From contig JACDAK010000159.1 of NCBI GenBank assembly GCA_013695495.1, forward strand, positions 1 to 13,531: 13,531 nucleotides of DNA. Reading direction: 5' to 3'. The notes under the pieces were generated by a model, which did no database searches, had not been told where the DNA came from, and saw only the letters and a program-made list of their open reading frames with translations. A program made the position numbers and the translations under genes. This DNA comes from Blastocatellia bacterium (lineage in GTDB: Bacteria; Acidobacteriota; Blastocatellia; Pyrinomonadales; Pyrinomonadaceae). This document shows, piece by piece, positions 6,010 through 13,531 of this stretch (the first letter of the stretch is position 1; every line of letters starts with the position of its first letter).

Positions 6010-6027
6010 CTTTAGCTCATGCTAAAG
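6010..6027. other. Perfect inverted repeat (7-bp stem, 4-nt loop)
   Basis: CTTTAGC (6010-6016), loop TCAT, GCTAAAG (6021-6027). It lies 5 nt beyond the stop of the putative small ORF at 6033-6119 and upstream of the perR promoter. There is no U-run on either strand, so it is not a classic terminator; it could be an mRNA 3' end stabiliser, an operator or a REP-like element. Confidence 0.45.
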
Positions 6028-6032
6028 AGATC

Positions 6033-6119
6033 CTAACGGCGGTTCCGCGGGCGTCTGCCCCTTTCGGCGCCAGCAAAGGCGATTAGAAGAGCGAAAAGAA
6101 TCAGACCAGTTGATCGCAT
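6033..6119 (-). CDS. Putative small signal-peptide-like protein (28 aa)
   Basis: An ATG at 6119, 8 nt after the mreB stop codon, opens a 28-codon frame ending in TAG at 6033. The product begins MRSTGLILFALLIAFAGAE and ends in a short arginine-rich tail with RGRRPRNRR. The first 18 residues look like a signal peptide or a single membrane helix with an AGA-like cleavage site. There is no good Shine-Dalgarno, but coupling to mreB translation is possible. It may instead be the decayed N-terminus of a once longer exported protein. I do not recognise it. The region is too short for composition to decide. Confidence 0.3.
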   Translation of the reverse strand: MRSTGLILFALLIAFAGAERGRRPRNRR

Positions 6120-6127
6120 GGCTTAGT

Positions 6128-7201
6128 CTACGCCTCGAAGGGGACCTCGGCGTTTTGTAGGGCGCCGAGTTCGTTTCGAGCGACGCGTTCGAGAAGTTCG
6201 GGGTCATCGAACATTTTGACGAGGCCGTTGACGGTGGCCCAGCGGGGATCGTCGGAAATGGTGACGGCGAGGTTGATGTGGGAACGCATGTATTGATCGA
6301 GCCCGTCGAGCAGCGCTCCGCCGCCGGTCAAGATAACGCCTCGGTCATAGATGTCGGCGGCGACCTCAGGGCGGAGCTCGGTCAAGGTGTCCTTCACGGT
6401 TTCGGCGATGCGTCGGACGATGGCTTCGACGATGGGGTAGAGCTCGCCGGTGGTAACCTCGACGGCAGACGGGCTGCCGGATTGAACGTCACGGCCGCGA
6501 ACTTCTGTAGCTCGCGAGATGTCATCGGGAAGAAACGCTGTGACGAACGAGGTCTTCAGGTGTTCTGTCGTCTCTTCGCCGACCTGCAGGCCACGGTGGC
6601 GGCGCAGGTGTGTAGCAAGAACTTCGTTGATCTGATTACTTCCGAAACGTTCGGATGTTGAATGGACGATCGAGCCCTTCGCGATCACGGCTACATTGGT
6701 TGTTCCGGCGCCGATGTCTACGATGGCGGAGGCTCGTTTGTCTGTGGGCAGGACGCCTGCGCCGAAAGCGGCTGCGAGGCCCTCTTCCATCATAAATACT
6801 TTACCGATGCCGGCATCGTCGGCGGCATTGAGCAAAGCTCGCTGTTCGACGTGGGTAACGTCGGAGACCATGCTCATTACGGCGTGGATCGAGATATTGG
6901 AGCCGCCGGTTTTCGCCACCTTGACGAAGTGGGCTAACATCTTTTTGGTGCGTTCAAAATCGCCGACAACGCCGCCTCTCATCGGAGCGAGAACGTTGAT
7001 GTCACGGCCTTCGCGGCCTGTCATATCGGCAGCTTCCTGGCCAAAAGCGACGATCTCTTCGGTCAGTTCGTTGATGGCGACGAGCGAGGGCTCATCGAGC
7101 ACGACGCCGCGCCCTTTCACAGCGATGATAGTGCTGGCTGTTCCGAGGTCGACCGCCATCGAATCGGTCACCAGCTTTTTTAACGAAGAGATCTTTAACA
7201 T
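6128..7201 (-). CDS. mreB: MreB-like bacterial actin
   Basis: The product has 357 aa, near the usual MreB length. The actin-fold motifs are all present: phosphate-1 AVDLGTASTIIAV (residues 16-28, Asp18), phosphate-2 IVDIGAGTTNVAVI (160-173, Asp162), and the adenosine motif GVILTGGGALLDGLD (288-302). MreB landmarks VVLDEPSLVAIN, PMRGGVVGDF and EVRGRDVQSG also appear. MreB polymerises under the inner membrane and guides cell-wall elongation. The catalytic-Glu region reads MMEEGLAAAFGAG, where common MreBs have EEPMAAAIGAG, so this looks like a diverged paralogue. No mreC, mreD, rodA or pbp2 gene is adjacent. The ATG at 7201 has only a weak Shine-Dalgarno, but a promoter lies just upstream. It follows the cyclase gene by 72 nt on the same strand. 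Confidence 0.92.
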   Translation of the reverse strand: MLKISSLKKLVTDSMAVDLGTASTIIAVKGRGVVLDEPSLVAINELTEEIVAFGQEAADMTGREGRDINVLAPMRGGVVGDFERTKKMLAHFVKVAKTGGSNISIHAVMSMVSDVTHVEQRALLNAADDAGIGKVFMMEEGLAAAFGAGVLPTDKRASAIVDIGAGTTNVAVIAKGSIVHSTSERFGSNQINEVLATHLRRHRGLQVGEETTEHLKTSFVTAFLPDDISRATEVRGRDVQSGSPSAVEVTTGELYPIVEAIVRRIAETVKDTLTELRPEVAADIYDRGVILTGGGALLDGLDQYMRSHINLAVTISDDPRWATVNGLVKMFDDPELLERVARNELGALQNAEVPFEA

Positions 7202-7218
7202 AAAAATCCGGTGACTAA

Positions 7219-7248
7219 ATTATATTCGTAATATGAGTGCAATGCCAA
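7219..7248 (-). promoter_or_regulatory. Sigma-70-type promoter of the mreB-like gene
   Basis: On the minus strand TTGGCA (7243-7248, five of six to TTGACA) and TATAAT (7219-7224, perfect) are separated by 18 nt. Transcription would start near 7212, about 10 nt before the ATG at 7201, giving a very short leader. This suggests that mreB is expressed separately from the cyclase gene upstream. Confidence 0.6.
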
Positions 7249-7273
7249 GAAAAATCGGTGTCGGGCGTGGTGT

Positions 7274-9001
7274 TTAGCCCCAGCGGACCTCGAGAACTTT
7301 GACGGGTTCGACGCGATTTTTTACCGAGAGGGCTTCTAAAACGTTGACGGGAATGAGGTTGCCGCTCGCTTGGGCGGTTGCTTCGGTCATCAGGATCTGG
7401 CCGCCCTTCGCGTTTGATTCGAGCCGGGATGCAAGATTAACGGTATCGCCGATCGCCGTGTACTCCGAGCGTCGATCAGATCCGATATAACCGACGGTTG
7501 CTTCGCCGGTGTGAAGGCCGATGCCCATTGCGACGGCGCCGTAGCCTTCGGCGCGGAGTTCGACGTTGAGCGATTCGAGCCGCTTCTGCATTGTGACGGC
7601 AGCTTTTACTGCGTTGAGGGCGTCTTCTTCGGACGCGGTGGGGGCGCCGAAGAGTGCCATAAGGCCATCGCCGATATATTTATCAAGCGTTCCGCCATGC
7701 TCGAATATTATGTCGGTCATGGCGGTAAAATATTTATTGAGCAGACCGACGACCTTCTCGGGATTTTCTTTCTCAGAAAGCGATGTAAAGCCGCGAATGT
7801 CGGCGAAAAGGACGGTAATCGTCTGGTTAACGCCGCCGAGCCGGAAAGATTCGGGATTCATTAAGAGCTGTTTTACGACGTATTCCGGCATAAAGCGGCT
7901 GTAGTTTGCACGGGCGACCTCTTCGCGGGCTAGGCGTTTGTGGGCCTTGATCGTCTCGACGGTGACGGCCGTTTGGGCCGCGACGGCACTGATAAGCTCT
8001 AGGTGATCAGGCGTGAATGCGGCAAAAGGATCGAGTCGGTCGGCGTAGAGTACGCCGTGGACGTTCGATTCGGTGATCAGCGGGGCGCATATCGTGGAGC
8101 GAACACCTTGGGCGACGATAGATTCCGCACCTTGGAACTGTGCATCGGTCGTCGCATCCTGCGAAAGCAGAGCGACACGGTCGCGCATCACTTTCTGAGT
8201 GATCGTGCGGCTGATGGTCATGTTCTCGGTGAGAGATTCGACTTGTTCGTTGCGCGTTTTTACGCCGACCGGGTTCAGGCTGTAATCGAGAATGCGGCCG
8301 TCGAGCGTTTCGTCGGCGAGGAGTGCGACGACCCGATCGGCGGGCGTGCCGCGGAAGATGAGGTCCGTCGCTTTTTCGAAGATCTCTTTCAGGTCGAAGA
8401 CGGTGCCTAGCGATTTGCTCATTTCATAGAGCAGCTCGAGGATCTTTGCCTTTCGGCGGAGGTCTTTGATCTCTTCGGGGGTGGCGAATGAGGCTTCGAG
8501 CGAAAGATGAGACTGACGGCCGATGATCTCGTTAGCGGAGATCTGCAGCTGCGTTTGCCCGAGGGGCTTGTCGTCGTAGGCGACGCCCGCGGGCGGGTCG
8601 ATCATCGTAGGCGCGTTATCGATGCCTACGGCGGGAACGCTTGGCGTGCGATGGATCGCTTCATTATATGCGGGAATTTCGACCGGCTTACCGTAAAACT
8701 CGAGTTTTGATTCGCCGATGACGATGACGTCGCCGGAGACGAGATCTTTTTCGAGCATCGGGGAGCCATTGACGAAAACGTGGTTGACGCTGCGGACGAC
8801 GGTTCCGTTCTCTATATGTCCGTCGATTATCTTAAAGCCGACGGCATCGCCTTCGATATGAGCGTGTTTGCGCGAGACGCGACGGTCGTTGAGCACGATG
8901 TCGTTCTCTTTGGCCCTGCCGATGTAAAAACGGCGCCCGGGCGTGAGATCGAACTCCCAAACTCGCCCGTTTGGTTCAGTGATGGTAAGGTTTGCGCTCA
9001 C
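7274..9001 (-). CDS. FHA-GAF-class III adenylate cyclase
   Basis: The product (575 aa from GTG 9001) makes cAMP from ATP. Residues about 1-103 are an FHA phosphothreonine-binding domain (GRRFYIGR, VSRKHAHIE, HVFVNGS). A linker leads to a GAF domain (about 185-352; APLITESNVHGVLYADRLD). The class III cyclase domain spans about 390-572. All catalytic residues are present at CyaC-like spacing: metal ligands Asp401 (FADIRGFT) and Asp445 (KYIGDG), adenine-selecting Lys441 and Thr515, and transition-state Asn522 and Arg526 (GDTVNLASRLE). No membrane segment, so soluble. The frame extends upstream to 9094, but the FHA fold begins at once after GTG 9001, and the extension covers a tandem repeat; starts at 9052 or 9094 remain possible. 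The phosphoprotein partner and GAF ligand are unknown. Confidence 0.94.
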   Translation of the reverse strand: MSANLTITEPNGRVWEFDLTPGRRFYIGRAKENDIVLNDRRVSRKHAHIEGDAVGFKIIDGHIENGTVVRSVNHVFVNGSPMLEKDLVSGDVIVIGESKLEFYGKPVEIPAYNEAIHRTPSVPAVGIDNAPTMIDPPAGVAYDDKPLGQTQLQISANEIIGRQSHLSLEASFATPEEIKDLRRKAKILELLYEMSKSLGTVFDLKEIFEKATDLIFRGTPADRVVALLADETLDGRILDYSLNPVGVKTRNEQVESLTENMTISRTITQKVMRDRVALLSQDATTDAQFQGAESIVAQGVRSTICAPLITESNVHGVLYADRLDPFAAFTPDHLELISAVAAQTAVTVETIKAHKRLAREEVARANYSRFMPEYVVKQLLMNPESFRLGGVNQTITVLFADIRGFTSLSEKENPEKVVGLLNKYFTAMTDIIFEHGGTLDKYIGDGLMALFGAPTASEEDALNAVKAAVTMQKRLESLNVELRAEGYGAVAMGIGLHTGEATVGYIGSDRRSEYTAIGDTVNLASRLESNAKGGQILMTEATAQASGNLIPVNVLEALSVKNRVEPVKVLEVRWG

Positions 9002-9009
9002 GTACGATA

Positions 9010-9038
9010 ATTGTAGAGCGTAAATGGTAAATGGTAAA
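9010..9038 (-). promoter_or_regulatory. Weak candidate promoter for the cyclase gene
   Basis: On the minus strand TTTACC (9033-9038, four of six to TTGACA) and TACAAT (9010-9015, five of six to TATAAT) are 17 nt apart. The -35 lies inside the GTAAATG heptamer repeat. The start point would fall near 9003, making the GTG at 9001 almost leaderless, which would fit the lack of a Shine-Dalgarno. On the plus strand GATAAT at 9006-9011 could be a -10 for the desulfurase gene, with no good -35. Confidence 0.3.
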
Positions 9039-9040
9039 TT
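9020..9040. repeat. Three tandem heptanucleotides (GTAAATG, GTAAATG, GTAAATT)
   Basis: The 7-bp units repeat in perfect register in the divergent spacer between the cyclase and cysteine desulfurase genes. The unit differs from the CCAAAAT heptamers at 4811-4896, but the unit length and intergenic position are the same. Confidence 0.6.
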
Positions 9041-9077
9041 GAGGACAGACATTAAAGGCAAAAACCTTTTCTTTTCA

Positions 9078-10220
9078 ATGATATATCTAGACAATAATGC
9101 GACGACGAAACCTGCGGCCGTAGTGGTCGAAGCGATGCTGCCGTATCTGAGCGAAAGCTTTGGGAACCCGTCGTCATCGCATACGAAAGGGTTTCAGGTG
9201 CGGGAAGCTATCAGTGGTGCGCGTGAGAGCGTGGCCCGTCTGCTGGGTGCGGCGTCGGACGAGATCGTGTTCACTTCGGGCGGGACGGAGAGCGACAATT
9301 GGGCGATCTTGGGCGCGTTGGCGGCTGAGCCGGATAAGGACCACATTGTGACGACGACGGTGGAGCACGAGGCGGTGCGGAAGCTTTGCGACCGGTTGGA
9401 GATGAAGGGAAAGAGGGTGACACGGGTGGAGGTGGACGAGGGCGGCGCTCTGGATGTGGACGCGTTGCTGGCGGCGGTTGATGAGCGGACGTGTGTTGTT
9501 TCGGTGATGATGGCGAACAACGAGACGGGGGTGTTGTTCCCCGTGGCGGAGATCGCGGAGGCGGTGAAGAGTAGGTCGGACGCGTTGTTTCATGTGGATG
9601 GGGTGAATGCGGCGGGCAAGGTGCCGATCGACCTTGCGAGGACAGCCATAGATCTGTTTTCGATCTCGGCGCACAAGTTTCATGGGCCGAAGGGAGTTGG
9701 TGCACTTTATATAAGGCGAGGCGCGCGGATCGAGCCCCTATCGGTCGGCGGCGGGCAGGAAGGCGGCCGGCGGGCAGGAACCGAGGCGGTGCACCAGATC
9801 ATTGGGTTGGGTGCGTCGGCTGAGTTGGCGGCGGATCTTGAGCCGATGGAAAAGGTGCGGCGGCTTCGGCGGAAGCTTGAAGAGGGGTTGCTTACGGCGG
9901 TTCCGGACACTTTTTTGAACGGGCAGGAGGATGAGACGCAGCGACTGCCGAATACGGCGAATATTTCGTTTGCGGAGACGAATGGTGAATCGATATTGGC
10001 ACGGCTGGATGCCGAGGGGATATGCGTCGCGACGGGGTCTGCTTGTAATTCGGATACGTTCACCGCGTCGCCGGTGCTGCAGGCAATGAACATTCCGTAT
10101 TCGAGGGCGATGGGGTCGATCAGGTTTTCGTTAGGGCGAGAAAATACGGAGGCGGAGGTCGATGAGGCGCTGCGGGTTGTGCCGCGGGTCGTGGCTGAAA
10201 TTCGGTCGATGAGCGGCTGA
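9078..10220 (+). CDS. Cysteine desulfurase, NifS/IscS type (PLP-dependent)
   Basis: The 380-aa product removes sulfur from L-cysteine as a protein persulfide, feeding Fe-S clusters or thio-modified tRNA. It is a class V aminotransferase fold. Seen: N-terminus MIYLDNNATTK, EHEAV with His97, the PLP-stacking region, HVDGVNAAGK with Asp174, the PLP lysine Lys200 in SAHKFHGPKG, and the catalytic Cys323 in ATGSACNSDTF. The residue after DGV is Asn177 where IscS/NifS usually have Gln. I chose ATG 9078 because it gives the family's standard N-terminus; an in-frame ATG at 9024 lies in a tandem repeat. No clear Shine-Dalgarno. No iscU, iscA or iscR is adjacent, so the sulfur acceptor is not evident; a role with tRNA thiolation is possible. 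Its stop abuts that of the next gene. Confidence 0.94.
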   Translation: MIYLDNNATTKPAAVVVEAMLPYLSESFGNPSSSHTKGFQVREAISGARESVARLLGAASDEIVFTSGGTESDNWAILGALAAEPDKDHIVTTTVEHEAVRKLCDRLEMKGKRVTRVEVDEGGALDVDALLAAVDERTCVVSVMMANNETGVLFPVAEIAEAVKSRSDALFHVDGVNAAGKVPIDLARTAIDLFSISAHKFHGPKGVGALYIRRGARIEPLSVGGGQEGGRRAGTEAVHQIIGLGASAELAADLEPMEKVRRLRRKLEEGLLTAVPDTFLNGQEDETQRLPNTANISFAETNGESILARLDAEGICVATGSACNSDTFTASPVLQAMNIPYSRAMGSIRFSLGRENTEAEVDEALRVVPRVVAEIRSMSG

Positions 10221-13322
<3,102 letters not shown>

Positions 13323-13508
13323 CGACGGTGTTGGCGGCAACAAACGATCAATTGTGTTCGGATTTCAGAAAATGAATACTAAGTAAACAGTGCACAGGAA
13401 AATTAGCAGAAAATGCGGCGGGCGTCCAGCGCTTTTTTCATCGTGCGAAGGTGTTAAAGCACGGCGGGGGTTATGTTAAGCTGAAATATTCGTGATCGAT
13501 GACGATAT

Positions 13509-13531
13509 ATGCCTGAGTTTCCTGATGATGC
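13509..13531 (+). CDS. Possible 5' end of a plus-strand gene (right edge)
   Basis: An ATG at 13509 opens a frame (MPEFPDD) that continues off the window; a GTG at 13492 opens another. Neither has a Shine-Dalgarno. The gene would be divergent from the sigma-54 activator across a spacer of about 190 nt (13323-13508). That spacer is AT-richer than the genes and contains a weak 5-bp inverted repeat (13443-13447/13460-13464), but no clear promoter or sigma-54 -24/-12 element. There is too little sequence to name a product. Confidence 0.22.

Noticed and set aside
6022..6207. 61-codon minus-strand frame overlapping the mreB 3' end
   Set aside because: Out of frame with mreB, no start signal; the 28-aa frame at 6033-6119 is the more protein-like reading of the spacer.
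7240..7250. TTGGCATTGCAC on the minus strand as a possible sigma-54 -24/-12 promoter
   Set aside because: GG and GC are not 10 bp apart; the sequence fits a sigma-70 -35 with an 18-nt spacer to TATAAT much better.
13403..13441. 12-codon ORF (MKKALDARRIFC) upstream of the sigma-54 activator
   Set aside because: No Shine-Dalgarno, very short and no attenuator structure; cannot be separated from chance.

Overview
This window looks like chromosomal backbone from a moderately GC-rich, free-living Gram-negative-type bacterium. The mix of genes suggests Acidobacteriota, possibly class Blastocatellia: secreted HEAT-repeat/cyclophilin protein, DUF4926 and DUF4112 proteins, a TPR-headed sigma-54 activator, an FHA-GAF-adenylate cyclase and an MreB paralogue. 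That placement is inference from gene content and style, not from a marker gene. No rRNA, tRNA, CRISPR array, transposase or phage gene is visible, and no stretch longer than about 300 bases lacks a gene.

Layout. (1) 1-347, minus strand: the 5' part of a small secreted helical protein that runs off the left edge. (2) 505-4106, plus strand: an OsmC-family peroxidase-like gene followed 4 nt later by a large exported HEAT-cyclophilin protein. After a 194-nt gap come two small genes, DUF4926 and DUF4112, that nearly touch. The group ends at a strong intrinsic terminator (4278-4311). (3) 5976-4320, minus strand: a compact peroxide-defence unit, perR - 2-Cys peroxiredoxin - thioredoxin-fold (CGIC) protein. 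It has a recognisable promoter whose -10 region lies inside a PerR-box-like palindrome. (4) 9001-6033, minus strand: an FHA-GAF-class III adenylate cyclase, then an MreB-like actin with its own promoter, then a possible 28-aa signal-peptide-like small ORF. (5) 9078-10220, plus strand: a NifS/IscS-type cysteine desulfurase, divergent from the cyclase. (6) 13322-10221, minus strand: a 1033-aa TPR / GAF-like / sigma-54 AAA+ / Fis-HTH regulator, whose stop codon directly abuts that of the desulfurase. (7) A possible start of another plus-strand gene at the right edge.

How the genes may work together. The clearest system is the peroxide operon. A PerR with every metal ligand at Bacillus PerR spacing would repress its own transcript, which also encodes the peroxiredoxin and a candidate reductant for it. 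OsmC lies about 4 kb away on the other strand and may add organic-hydroperoxide defence, but nothing links it to the same control. The cyclase and the sigma-54 activator are stand-alone signalling proteins with no cognate partner in view. Three different short tandem repeat families (8-mer at 4135-4158, inverted 7-mers at 4811-4896, 7-mers at 9020-9040) sit in the intergenic spacers. They are the main structure that ordinary gene annotation leaves unexplained. I see no convincing wholly new multi-gene system; the most unusual items are single-protein architectures, these repeats and a few very small ORFs.
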